The translations under genes were made by a program, and so were the position numbers. Of a stretch of DNA of 64,000 nt, positions 36,185 through 44,725 are shown in pieces. Each line of letters opens with the position of its first letter. The stretch's first letter is position 1. Source of the DNA: Aquisphaera giovannonii (GTDB lineage: Bacteria; Planctomycetota; Planctomycetia; Isosphaerales; Isosphaeraceae); the NCBI RefSeq assembly GCF_008087625.1, contig NZ_CP042997.1, positions 6,820,001 through 6,884,000 of the forward strand, written 5' to 3'. The notes below the pieces were generated by a model. The model made no database searches and was not told the DNA's origin. It saw only the letters and a list, made by a program, of their open reading frames with translations.

Positions 36185-37852
36185 TCATTCCAGGTAGCCG
36201 AGATCGGCGAGGCGCTGCTCCAGGATCGACTGCTCCTCGTCAGTGTACTCGAAGCCGCCTCGATGCGGTCCATCAATCAGGGATTCCGCCGGGTGCTCCC
36301 GGACTTCGGGCGAAGGCGAGGGGATGGTCGCCGGGGCGATGTCGGAGACGATGGATCGTCCCTCGACGTGGTCCGGGGCCGGCATCCCGAGGAGGTCCAG
36401 TATGGTGGGCGTGGCGTCGATCAGGTTGGCGTTCAGGGTCCGGCCGGGACTGAGGCCGACGCCGGCGAGAGCGACGATCCCCTCGGGGCGATGCGTGCCG
36501 GGGAGGTTGGGGTCGGCGGTCACCCGGGCGGCGGCCCCGGTGAACCGGGTCCGCACCCAGTAAGGCTCGTCGGGCATGGCGATGAGGTCGGGATAGCCTT
36601 CCCGGGCCGGGTCGAGGTCGTAGGCCTCGGCCATGCGGATGATCCTCGGGAAGAGGCGACGGCCCGTCTCCGGGTGGACGGCCGCGGCGAGGGCCTCCTC
36701 GGCGGCCCCGCAGGCATCGTCGATCTGTCGGGGGGTGAACAGCGGCGCGGTGTCGCGGCTCGTCCCCCGGCGCGAGGGCGAGTTGACGTAGATCATCGCC
36801 GCCGTGTCCTGGTGGGGGGCGAAGGCCAGCGTCCGCTTCCAGTCGAAGGGGAACTGCGACGAGATCGACTGGTCGAAGGACGCGGACCGGGCGGACGGGT
36901 CGTGACGCTTGGCGATCCAGACCCGCAGGTGGTCCCTCGCCTGCTTCATCCTCCTGCGGAGGCTCCCGACCGCGCCGGGGAGCCGGGCGACGCCGGCATC
37001 GACGAGGATGCCATTCACGTCGATCCGCCCCAGGCACGGGCCGAATCCGTGGTCGCTCACGACCATGACCGCGGCGCCGCGGCGATCGGCGAGCTCGCAG
37101 AGAGTCCCGATCGCGCGGTCAAGACCCCGGATCACCTCGCCCGCGGCGTCGTTCCATGCGGGATCGTCGATGCCCGTCTCGTCGACGTTGAGGTAGCGCC
37201 AGACCCGGTGCTGGAACGGGTCCAGGTTCTGGAACTGGACCATCAGGACCGACCAGTCCGGGACGTGGCCGTCGGCCAGCAGCCCGCCCTGGGCGCGGCC
37301 CAGGAAGGTCTCCACGGTCGCGCGGCCGTTCTCGCGTAGCTCCTCGAGGGTCTTCGGGGCGTGCTTCCAGGGGTAGCGGAGCGTGTAGTTCGGCGCCTCG
37401 GCCTTCAGCTTCGCGCCGAACTCCGGGCAGCTCTGGAGGGCACCGTTGAGGTGCGGGGCGTCCATGCCGGAGACGACCACGCCGCGGAGCTTCGGCGGCG
37501 GGTAGAGGCCCGGCACGTTCAGGGAGACGACCGACCTGCCCGCGTCGGACAGGAGCTTCCAGACGGTCGGCACGCGGACGCGTCCCGAGTGATTGACCTT
37601 CATCCGGCCCGCCGCGGCGTCGTAATAACGGTGGTCGAAGACGCCATGGCGCGGCGGGTTGCAGCCCGTCATCATGGTCGTCCAGGCCGCCGTCGTCACC
37701 GGCGGGATGATCGAGCGGAGCGTGCCGTGCGCGGCGTCCTTGAGCAGGGCGTCGAGGTTCGGCATCAGGCCGCGGCGACGCATCGGATCCAGGACCGTCC
37801 AGGTGGCTCCGTCGAGCCCCAGGACGAGGAGACGTTCGATTGGCTTCCGCAT
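36185..37852 (-). CDS. Alkaline phosphatase superfamily protein (type I phosphodiesterase/nucleotide pyrophosphatase-like)
   Basis: A 555-residue enzyme. Metal-binding motifs are LVLGLDGATWTVLDPM (first Asp), the nucleophile region PPVTTAAWTTMMTG, RHGVFDHRYYD and MVVSDHGFGPC (Asp-His), the order seen in AP-superfamily phosphodiesterases. A late VALAGVGLSPGRTLNANLIDATPTILDLLG closes the fold as in this group. There is no signal peptide, so a cytosolic nucleotide- or phospho-compound hydrolase is likely. ATG 37852 opens the protein as MRKPIERLLVLG. The gene is upstream of and 7 nt from the PPP phosphatase, so the two are probably co-transcribed. The specific substrate is not known. Confidence 0.86.
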   Translation of the reverse strand: MRKPIERLLVLGLDGATWTVLDPMRRRGLMPNLDALLKDAAHGTLRSIIPPVTTAAWTTMMTGCNPPRHGVFDHRYYDAAAGRMKVNHSGRVRVPTVWKLLSDAGRSVVSLNVPGLYPPPKLRGVVVSGMDAPHLNGALQSCPEFGAKLKAEAPNYTLRYPWKHAPKTLEELRENGRATVETFLGRAQGGLLADGHVPDWSVLMVQFQNLDPFQHRVWRYLNVDETGIDDPAWNDAAGEVIRGLDRAIGTLCELADRRGAAVMVVSDHGFGPCLGRIDVNGILVDAGVARLPGAVGSLRRRMKQARDHLRVWIAKRHDPSARSASFDQSISSQFPFDWKRTLAFAPHQDTAAMIYVNSPSRRGTSRDTAPLFTPRQIDDACGAAEEALAAAVHPETGRRLFPRIIRMAEAYDLDPAREGYPDLIAMPDEPYWVRTRFTGAAARVTADPNLPGTHRPEGIVALAGVGLSPGRTLNANLIDATPTILDLLGMPAPDHVEGRSIVSDIAPATIPSPSPEVREHPAESLIDGPHRGGFEYTDEEQSILEQRLADLGYLE

Positions 37853-37934
37853 GGATCGATCCCTCAGCAGCCCCTGCTGATCCTACGAGGGGGACGAGGC
37901 CCCCATCTCGATGCCCTCGATTCGACCCGGACGC

Positions 37935-38648
37935 TCAGCCGGCCTGGGCCAGGGGCCTCTCGCCCTCGCCGAGGTCGATCGCGAAGTCCGCCTTGTAGTA
38001 GCCGGAGACCTGGTTCCGCTCTCCCCGGGAGCGGTAGACCTGCGACACGGCCCGTCGGACCTTCACCCTGAAGGGTAGGGCGGACTCGGCCTCGCGGAGC
38101 CAGGACCGATAGGCCGAGACGAGCCGATCCAGGCGCCCCGCGGCGTCGGCCGGGGCGGGCGGCTTGATGCCGACGGCCATCACCGAGTGCGGGAAGGAGG
38201 CATGCCCCTGATAGCCCGAGACCCTCGCCGCATACGGGGCCATCATCCGCCGGAGGCAGCTCGGGGTCATCCGCCAGTAGTCGTCGGGATAGCCGTGGAT
38301 CCGGAAATTGAGCGGGGTCGTGATCACGAAGACCCCGCCCGGCTTGAGGATGCGCCAGACCTCGTCGAAGGCGCGGTGGACCTTGAACACGTGCTCGAAC
38401 GTCTCGATGCACAGCACCGTCCCGGCCGAGCCGTCCGGCAGGCTGATCGCCGTGACGTCCTCGACGCGGTCGACGCCCGGCCCGGGCCGCATGTCGCACC
38501 CGACGTAGTCCTTCCCGGGGAAGAAGGCACGCAAGTTCGCGTACCCTTCCTGCCCCTCGACCTGGTACGACCCGAACTCGAAGACGGGCCCCGGGCAGTC
38601 GATGGTCTCGGCCGCCAGGCGGCAGAACGCCTTGTTGTGATCCCGCAT
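37935..38648 (-). CDS. Class I SAM-dependent methyltransferase
   Basis: A 237-residue methyltransferase (Methyltransf_11 type). ATG 38648 is chosen because GGGAGGAG lies upstream and the N-terminus (MRDHNKAFCRLAAET) then leads directly into the SAM-binding fold; the open frame extends further but without content. Motif I is VFEFGSYQVEGQ, followed by DYVGCDMRPGPGVD, ISLPDGSAGTVLCIETFEHV and WRILKPGGVFVITTPLNF. After the Rossmann domain, HGYPDDYWRMTPSCLRRMM is typical of enzymes in polysaccharide/O-antigen loci. It is upstream of the phosphodiesterase gene on the same strand, 82 nt away. Substrate unknown. Confidence 0.88.
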   Translation of the reverse strand: MRDHNKAFCRLAAETIDCPGPVFEFGSYQVEGQEGYANLRAFFPGKDYVGCDMRPGPGVDRVEDVTAISLPDGSAGTVLCIETFEHVFKVHRAFDEVWRILKPGGVFVITTPLNFRIHGYPDDYWRMTPSCLRRMMAPYAARVSGYQGHASFPHSVMAVGIKPPAPADAAGRLDRLVSAYRSWLREAESALPFRVKVRRAVSQVYRSRGERNQVSGYYKADFAIDLGEGERPLAQAG

Positions 38649-39340
38649 CCCGGACGCTCCTCCCTGAGCCTCGCCGACAAGGACGGCCGTGGACGTGCGC
38701 CGACCTCCTGCCGGCCATCCACCCGCCGCGCGGATCTTATGGCCAACACCCCGAACGGTCAAGCACAACACCGAGAGCCTCCCGGCGCGATGCCCGACCC
38801 GCCACCCCGGGGGAGCGACGGCGCCCGGAACGCCCTTGCATGGGCCACCGACGGTGGCTCCACTCGTCGCGACCACTTGCTCGAAATTGCAAGCGAAATT
38901 GGATCGCAAGATGTTACCTCCAGGTGGCTTGCGGCCGATGGGACGTTTGGGTTCGTGGGTCGCGATTTGTTCTGCAATCCGCTTCCGAGGTCGCGGGCAC
39001 GCGGGCAGGAACTCTTCCCGTTGCGTCGCGACGCGAATGCCGGGAGGCTGCCCGGTGATCCCGATTTGATACGGACCGCGTCATGGAAATCCTCCCTCCG
39101 CGCATATCTCGGCGCTATACCCTGGACGGTCCGCACCGGGATCTGCCCGGTTCCATGAGAATTGAGCCAATTCCGACATGGACGCGACGCGGCGAGAGTT
39201 GACCCGTCTCGCGTGTCGACGGGGTCGATCGGGTCATGCGGACGATGCGAACCGGTTTGAGCATTTCGGCACCGCCCGCGGGTCGGCCCGGCGTGTAGAC
39301 TTGCCGCGATCCGAGCACCAGTCGACCGAGGGGAGTCTCC
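38649..39340. other. 692-nt non-coding divergent region
   Basis: No protein gene is supported in this interval between the methyltransferase (minus) and the CAP-domain gene (plus). It is locally less GC-rich around 38880-39000 (for example GCTCGAAATTGCAAGCGAAATTGG), as expected of a promoter-bearing region, but I could not assign a clear -35/-10 pair. Confidence 0.5.
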
Positions 39341-40237
39341 ATGATTCAGAAGGCCCCGGGCCCCGGCGTATCGCCTCGCGGCTTGCACCCTGCCCGTCAT
39401 GCCGCGATCCTCGGGGGCCTCTCGCTGGCTCTCATCGCGATGATGGCCACGCCGAGTCCGGCCGGGACGGCCGCGAAGGACCCGCGTCCGTCGAAGGCCC
39501 GCAACGAGGACCAATCGGCCGCCAGGGCCGAGAAAAGGGCCGCGAAGAAGGAGGCGGCGGCCAGGGCCCACGCCGAGGCGAAGGCCGAGGCCAGGGCGAA
39601 GGCGGCGGCCCGTGCGCAGGCTGGCAAGGCGAGGCCCGCGGCAAGGCCGGGGGCCAGGAACGCCAAGGCGCCGGCGAAGGTCGCCATTCCGGTCGGTAGT
39701 CAACCGGCCGCCCCGCGGACCATACCCCCGTCCCCGACGCCCCCTCGGGCCTCCGTACCATCGCCGCCCTCGGCCCCGGCGGGCCCATCCGCCCCGAGCC
39801 CCCCGGCGGGCACGGTGCCGGCGGCCGATCCCATCGACGGCCCGATCACCCCGGACGAGCAGGCGGTCCTGATCCTCACCAACCAGTATCGGATCGCGAA
39901 CGGGCTCCCGACCCTCGCGTGGAATCCCGCCCTGAGTCGCGCCGCGAGGTCCCAGTGCCGGGCGATGGCCGCCGCCGGGATGGTCTCGCACACCATCAGC
40001 GGCGTCGGCCCGGCCGATCGCATCGCCGCCCAGGGCTTCGATGCGACGGCCTGGGGCGAGAACCTCTACGCCGGTTTCCTGAACTACGGGACGCCGACGG
40101 CCGCGGTGGACGGCTGGGTCGCCTCCGAGACGCACCGCGAGAACTTGCTGAACGCGACGTTCCAGAACGTCGGCATCGGGGTCGCGACCGTCGACGGCGT
40201 CTCGTACTTCACCCAGGACTTCGGGACGAGCCGTTGA
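39341..40237 (+). CDS. Secreted CAP-domain (SCP/YkwD-like) protein
   Basis: A 298-residue exported protein. ATG 39341 follows GAGGGGAG. A signal peptide (AAILGGLSLALIAMMATPSPAG) lies at residues 25-47. Next comes an Ala/Lys/Arg/Glu-rich segment (AEKRAAKKEAAARAHAEAKA) predicted to be helical or coiled, then a Pro-rich linker (PPSPTPPRASVPSPPSAPAG). The C-terminal CAP domain of about 120 residues has LTNQYRIANGLPTLAWNPAL, AARSQCRAMAAAGMVSH, GENLYAGF, and HRENLLNATFQNVGIGVA. CAP proteins are extracellular lipid- or peptidoglycan-associated domains; enzymatic activity is not expected with confidence. Confidence 0.9.
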   Translation: MIQKAPGPGVSPRGLHPARHAAILGGLSLALIAMMATPSPAGTAAKDPRPSKARNEDQSAARAEKRAAKKEAAARAHAEAKAEARAKAAARAQAGKARPAARPGARNAKAPAKVAIPVGSQPAAPRTIPPSPTPPRASVPSPPSAPAGPSAPSPPAGTVPAADPIDGPITPDEQAVLILTNQYRIANGLPTLAWNPALSRAARSQCRAMAAAGMVSHTISGVGPADRIAAQGFDATAWGENLYAGFLNYGTPTAAVDGWVASETHRENLLNATFQNVGIGVATVDGVSYFTQDFGTSR

Positions 40238-40673
40238 CTAACGGCCGTCCAGGGGGCTCCGTGTTCAGCGAAGACATCCACCCGACTCCTCTCGACGCGT
40301 CCCGGAAATGGTTGGAATCGCCTCCGGCCACTCGACGGCCTGGTCCTGTAAGACGCGGCGACCGACTCCATGCGGCTGCACGTCCTGGAGTCGGTCGAGC
40401 CCATGGCGGGCAAGCCCGCGATCGACCTGCCGGTGGAGGAGGGGCCGGCGGGCCTGGTGTGGCAGACTCAGCGAGCGTTGATCCTGTCGACATCCCCCGC
40501 GCGGCTGGCGTTCCGCCCCCGCCGGTCACGCCTCTCGTCTCGCGACGCCTCCATTCCGAGAGAGCCTGGAAGGCGAAGTGTCTCATTCGGTATTCCGGCA
40601 GGCTGCCTGGCCCGGGCCCTGGACCGGCCGGCGCGGGAGCGACTTCGGCGCTCAGACCCCCGCACGACGGGCC
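40238..40673. other. Interval without a convincing gene
   Basis: About 440 nt following the CAP-domain gene. Open frames are present in several directions but with no ribosome binding site or recognisable motif, and they look like GC-rich noise. The neighbouring pseudogene suggests decayed DNA here. Confidence 0.45.
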
Positions 40674-41612
40674 TCATGCCGGGGCGCCCGAGACGTCACG
40701 GATCAAGGTCGACGATCGGACGCCGGGCAGGCTCGGCGATGGCCGGCTGTCCGTCAGAGCTCTTCCGCCCTGAGCCCGCGCCTCACGGCGCAGCACGCCC
40801 CGCGCGTTCTCGAGCACCATGATCGGGCCGCCGCGGGAGACGACAAACACCACGGTGCCCTCCTCGCATTCCACGAATGAGCGCGCCCTCTGGTGCCACG
40901 TCCCCTTGTTCATGACGAAGCTCGCCGGGCTGATCGGAGAGCTTGGGCGATCATGGCGCCGAGGCCGTGCACGGTGAGGATTGTCACCAGCACGATGGCA
41001 CCGTCGGTCCCGGCGAGCTGGGCCGTCGCGGCGATATAGTCGCCCAGCGAGGGCACCCTCGGCGAGGGTGGGTCTTCGCGCGGTCGGCTCGGCGCGAGGG
41101 GCAGACTTCCGGGCGCGGCATCGACGGCATCGCGCCACCGCCTCACCATCGCGCTAGGGATCCGCCTCGGCGGGAGGGGATGGCGATAAGACAGGGAAGG
41201 GCTCTCCGGCCGATCCGTCACGATGAGTATCCCGCCATGTCCGAGCTCGGCGATTCGCCAGACCAGCTCCGCGAAGACCAGGCGGAGCCGGCTGGGCGCC
41301 GGCACCTGGGCCTTGTCCCCGTCCGGAGCAGCTCGCCGATCGCCGGGCCTTTCCGTCGCAGTTCACCCGGCGCAAGGTCCCGAATGCCCGAGGGCGAGCC
41401 CTCGCCATCGGCGATCCCCCTCGCCGCGAATCCGCCGGCCAGGCGGCCGATCAGCCGCTCCTCCGCGGTCGCGGCGAGCCGATCGAGGGCCTTGCTGGAA
41501 AGGATGGAAGAATGGGCCTCGACCTTGCCGCCCCGGTAGTTGAATGCCCCAAGTCGCAGAGCACGTCGATGCGCCCCGGGCCCCGGACGGTGACTTTGAA
41601 GGAAGGGATCTA
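40674..41612 (-). pseudogene. Frameshifted remnant of a DisA_N-like (diadenylate-cyclase-superfamily) sensor protein
   Basis: On the minus strand, consecutive pieces of one protein appear in different frames. Near 41600: IPSFKVTVRGPGRIDVLCDL. Then, after a frame change near 41540, FNYRGGKVEAHSSILSSKAL to about 41290. Then in another frame LRLVFAELVWRIAELGHGGI plus LIVTDRPES, and later LAGTDGAIVLVTILTVHGLG. Then in a third frame NKGTWHQRARSFVECEEGTV followed by VFVVSRGGPIMVLENARGVL. The last block matches the GTRHxxA...FVVSxxG pattern of DisA_N and related sensor domains. At least three frame changes mean it cannot be expressed as one protein. Sequencing error is an alternative. Family call is moderate. 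Confidence 0.6.
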
Positions 41613-41852
41613 GATGACGCCTGAACGGGACACGCTGGTCCGAGGTCTCCGCAGACCGCGGAACGGCAGCAGGCGAGCGCCGACGGGGAGCTTCGGTGTG
41701 ATGCCTGGCGCCCGCTTGGCATCGTGCCCCGCGATCGATTCTCGGGGGACATCCATCGGTGCGGTCCGCTCGACGCACGCCGGTCGTCCGCGTAGAATAT
41801 CCCTCGAGGAGGGGGCGATGACTCGACGGCCGCCCCCGCCAGGGAGTTTCCC

Positions 41853-42293
41853 TTGATCGTGGATACCGGCTCACAGATCCTGCACGACCCGGACATCGAC
41901 AGGCCCCGGGCCGTCACGGGGGCCATCCCCGCGGGGCATGCCCGAAGGTATCAGCGACTGCTCGTCAGCCCGCTGCCCATGGTCCTGGGCTGCCTGCTGG
42001 CCGCGGTGCTGGTCCGCCATGCGCTCGGCACCCGGGACCTGTGGCTCTTCCTCGCGTCGGTCGGCCTGTTCGCGGCCTCGCTCCCGTTGTTCCAGTTCCA
42101 TTGCCTGGACTGCGGGCGCATCGGCTGGTATCTCCGGGCGACGCGGCATGCCTGCGAGGCCGTGACGGGGCGGTATCGCCGGGGCGAGCCCGAGCGGACC
42201 CGCATGTCCGCCCAAACGCAGTGCCTTCTCTGGATTTATGTCATGGTGGGGGGGCTCCTGGTGGCGTCCGTCTTCGCGCTGGGTAGGCTGTGA
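41853..42293 (+). CDS. Small membrane protein of unknown function
   Basis: A 146-residue protein from TTG 41853 (AGGGAG 6 nt upstream); GTG 41859 is an alternative. Two neighbouring hydrophobic stretches (LLVSPLPMVLGCLLAAVLVRH and LWLFLASVGLFAASLPLFQF) are followed by a Cys-containing loop (FHCLDCGRIGWYL, HACEA). A third TM (LLWIYVMVGGLLVASVFALG) ends the protein. The CxxC with a later Cys could bind metal. No family was recognised. It ends 323 nt before the pyruvate dehydrogenase genes. Confidence 0.65.
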   Translation: MIVDTGSQILHDPDIDRPRAVTGAIPAGHARRYQRLLVSPLPMVLGCLLAAVLVRHALGTRDLWLFLASVGLFAASLPLFQFHCLDCGRIGWYLRATRHACEAVTGRYRRGEPERTRMSAQTQCLLWIYVMVGGLLVASVFALGRL

Positions 42294-42616
42294 GCGGCCC
42301 GGATGGGGGGGACGCCGACGAGGCGAGGCGATTCCGGCTGAAAAGCATCCTGGTCGCGGTCCTGGACTTTGGTATAAAATACCCCATCGCAAAGATAATC
42401 GGTCCACGGTACGCCCGCGGCGGGTGGCTTTCGGGAACCCCGGCCCCTCCCCGGGCTGAGGATGGCATGAGTCGGCCCGCCTCCACGGCCGCACATCGTG
42501 TCGAGGGAGTCGATCCCCGTCCTCCCTCGACCGGCACACCGCAAGATCTTGTGACGGCCCGGTCCGGCGACGAGGACCGTCGCTCGAGTTCCAACTCCAC
42601 CTGGAGACGAGTTCTC
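42294..42616 (+). promoter_or_regulatory. Leader region of the pyruvate dehydrogenase operon with TATAAAAT box
   Basis: The 323-nt gap contains the AT-rich palindrome GGTATAAAATACC around 42371-42383, which holds a good -10-like TATAAA (42373-42378). A matching -35 is not clear (CTGGTC region). An in-frame extension of the E1 alpha reading frame covers the gap but lacks its own ribosome binding site and looks non-coding. Confidence 0.4.
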
Positions 42617-43630
42617 ATGGCGCAGACGCAGACGGAAGCGAAACCGATCGTCAACCGCACGCAGGCCCAGGTCTGGCTCCGGCAGATGCTGCTGATCCGC
42701 CGGTTCGAGGAACGGGCGGAGATGCTCTATCAGAAGGGCAACAAGATCGGCGGGTTCTTCCACCAGTATAGCGGCCAGGAGCCCGTCGCCGTGGGCTCGA
42801 TCGGCGTCCTCCGCGAGGACGACTACGTGATCACCGCCTATCGCGACCACGGCCACGCGCTGGCCCGCGGGATGTCGGCCCGGGCGGGGATGGCCGAGCT
42901 GCTGGGCAAGGTGACGGGCTGCTCCCGCGGCAAGGGGGGCTCGATGCACTTCTTCGACGCGGAGAAGGGCTTCCTCGGCGGCCACGCGATCGTGGGCAGC
43001 CACATCGCGCTGGCGGCCGGCGTGGCCTTCGCCATGAAGTACCGCGGCGAGGATCGCGTCTGCATCTGCTACTTCGGCGACGGGGCCATCAACCAGGGCT
43101 CGGTCCACGAGGCCATGAACATGGCCGCGCTCTGGAAGCTCCCGGTCATCTACGTGGTCGAGAACAACATGTACGCGATGGGGACCTCGCTGGAGCGGTC
43201 CAGCGCCGTCGTCGACCTGCGGCTCCGCGGGGCGACGGCCTACGGCATCCCCGGGTTCACGATCAACGGCAACGACATCGAGCTGATGGCCAAGACCACC
43301 CGCGAGGCCGCCGCCCGCGCCCGCGCCGGGGAGGGCCCGACGTTCATCGAGGCCCAGACCTACCGGTACAAGGGCCACTCGATCAGCGACCCCGGCAAGT
43401 ACCGGCACCGCGACGAGCTGGACAATGCCGTGAAGAACGACCCGATCGTCGTGTACGAGAACATCCTCAAGCAGCGCGGCTGGATCGACGACGCCGCCAT
43501 CGAGAAGATGCGCCAGGACGTGAAGGCGGAGGTGGAGGAGGCGATCGAGTTCGCCGAGCAGAGCGAGCAGCCGCCGCTCTCGGACCTCTACGAGGACATC
43601 ACCGTGGCGCCGTTCATCCCGCAGGAGTGA
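42617..43630 (+). CDS. pdhA: Pyruvate dehydrogenase E1 component, alpha subunit
   Basis: Thiamine-diphosphate-dependent decarboxylase subunit, 337 residues, of the two-subunit (alpha2beta2) type. ATG 42617 gives MAQTQTEAKPIVNRTQAQVWLRQM; GGAGACGAG lies upstream. Motifs: LIRRFEERAEMLYQKGNKIGGF, YRDHGHALARG, GCSRGKGGSMHFFD, and the ThDP motif GDGAINQGSVHEAMNMAALW...ENN. RYKGHSISDP is the phosphorylation-loop region. It catalyses oxidative decarboxylation of pyruvate with the E1 beta subunit encoded 2 nt downstream. A branched-chain 2-oxoacid or acetoin E1 is a less likely alternative. Confidence 0.93.
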   Translation: MAQTQTEAKPIVNRTQAQVWLRQMLLIRRFEERAEMLYQKGNKIGGFFHQYSGQEPVAVGSIGVLREDDYVITAYRDHGHALARGMSARAGMAELLGKVTGCSRGKGGSMHFFDAEKGFLGGHAIVGSHIALAAGVAFAMKYRGEDRVCICYFGDGAINQGSVHEAMNMAALWKLPVIYVVENNMYAMGTSLERSSAVVDLRLRGATAYGIPGFTINGNDIELMAKTTREAAARARAGEGPTFIEAQTYRYKGHSISDPGKYRHRDELDNAVKNDPIVVYENILKQRGWIDDAAIEKMRQDVKAEVEEAIEFAEQSEQPPLSDLYEDITVAPFIPQE

Positions 43631-43632
43631 TC

Positions 43633-44616
43633 ATGGCCGTTCTTTCGTTCCGGGAAGCCCTCAACCAGGCGATGACCGAGGAGATGGAGCGCGACGACCG
43701 CGTCTTCCTCATGGGCGAGGAGGTCGCGCAGTACGACGGCGCGTACAAGGTCAGCCAGGGCATGCTGAAGCACTTCGGGGCCCGCCGGGTGATCGACACG
43801 CCGATCTCCGAGGAGGGGTTCGCCGGCATCGGCATCGGCGCCGCGATGGTCGGCCTGCGGCCGATCATCGAGTTCATGACCTTCAGCTTCAGCCTCGTGG
43901 CGATCGACCAGATCGTCAACAACGCGGCCAACATGCGGTACATGAGCGGCGGCCAGTTCTCGGTGCCGATCGTCTTCCGCGGCAGCTCCGGCATGGCCGG
44001 CAGCCTGGCCGCCACGCACTCCCACCGGCTGGAGGCCTGGTACGCCCAGATCCCCGGCCTGATGGTCCTGATGCCGGCCACGCCCGCCGACGCCAAGGGC
44101 CTGCTCAAGGCGGCGATCCGCTGCGACGACCCGGTCGTCTTCATCGAGCACGAGGTCCTCTATCCCGACCGCGGCGAGGTCCCCGAGGGGGAGCACCTGG
44201 TCCCCATCGGCAAGGCCGAGATCAAGCGGCCCGGCAACGACGTGACCCTCATCACGTACTCGCGGTCGCTCAAGGTCACGATGGCGGCCGCCGAGAAGCT
44301 CGCCGAGGAGGGCGTGGACGCCGAGGTCATCGACCTCCGCTCCATCCGCCCGCTCGACATGGACACGCTGATCAACTCGATCGTCAAGACGCACCGCGCG
44401 GTCATCGTCGAGGAGGACTGGCCGTACTGCGGCCTCGGGGCCGGGATCTCCGACCGGATCACCCGGACCATCTTCGACGAGCTCGACGCGCCGATCCTCC
44501 GGGTCGCGTCCAAGGACGCCCCGATCCCGTACAACAAGGCGATGGAGCAGTCGATGCTCCCCTCGGTCCAGAGGGTCGTCGAGGCGGTCAACGGGGTCGT
44601 CTATCGCGAGGTCTGA
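43633..44616 (+). CDS. pdhB: Pyruvate dehydrogenase E1 component, beta subunit
   Basis: A 327-residue transketolase-like subunit that completes the ThDP active site. ATG 43633 lies 2 nt after the E1 alpha stop, with AGGAG inside the end of that gene, so they are coupled. Motifs: FLMGEEVAQYDGAYKVSQGM, DTPISEEGFAGIGIGAAMVG, IEFMTFSF, PIVFRGSSGMAGSLAATHSH, and the C-terminal transketolase domain with EDWPYCGLGAGISDRI and RVASKDAPIPYNKAMEQSMLP. It belongs to the four-gene complex operon 42617-47663. Confidence 0.95.
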   Translation: MAVLSFREALNQAMTEEMERDDRVFLMGEEVAQYDGAYKVSQGMLKHFGARRVIDTPISEEGFAGIGIGAAMVGLRPIIEFMTFSFSLVAIDQIVNNAANMRYMSGGQFSVPIVFRGSSGMAGSLAATHSHRLEAWYAQIPGLMVLMPATPADAKGLLKAAIRCDDPVVFIEHEVLYPDRGEVPEGEHLVPIGKAEIKRPGNDVTLITYSRSLKVTMAAAEKLAEEGVDAEVIDLRSIRPLDMDTLINSIVKTHRAVIVEEDWPYCGLGAGISDRITRTIFDELDAPILRVASKDAPIPYNKAMEQSMLPSVQRVVEAVNGVVYREV

Positions 44617-44725
44617 CCGAGGATCCCGACCCGAGCCAGCGGGCCTGCGTTCCCCTCCCATCCCAGGTCGACGGGCCGCCCGGCCATCCCGGCGCGGCCC
44701 GCCCAGCGCCCCACGGAGAAGTGAC

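Noticed and set aside
40370-40822. Plus-strand open frame after the CAP-domain gene
   Set aside because: No ribosome binding site, no motif, and it overlaps the DisA_N-like pseudogene on the other strand.
42290-42616. N-terminal extension of the E1 alpha subunit into the upstream gap
   Set aside because: The extension has no ribosome binding site of its own and no E1 similarity; ATG 42617 gives a normal family N-terminus.
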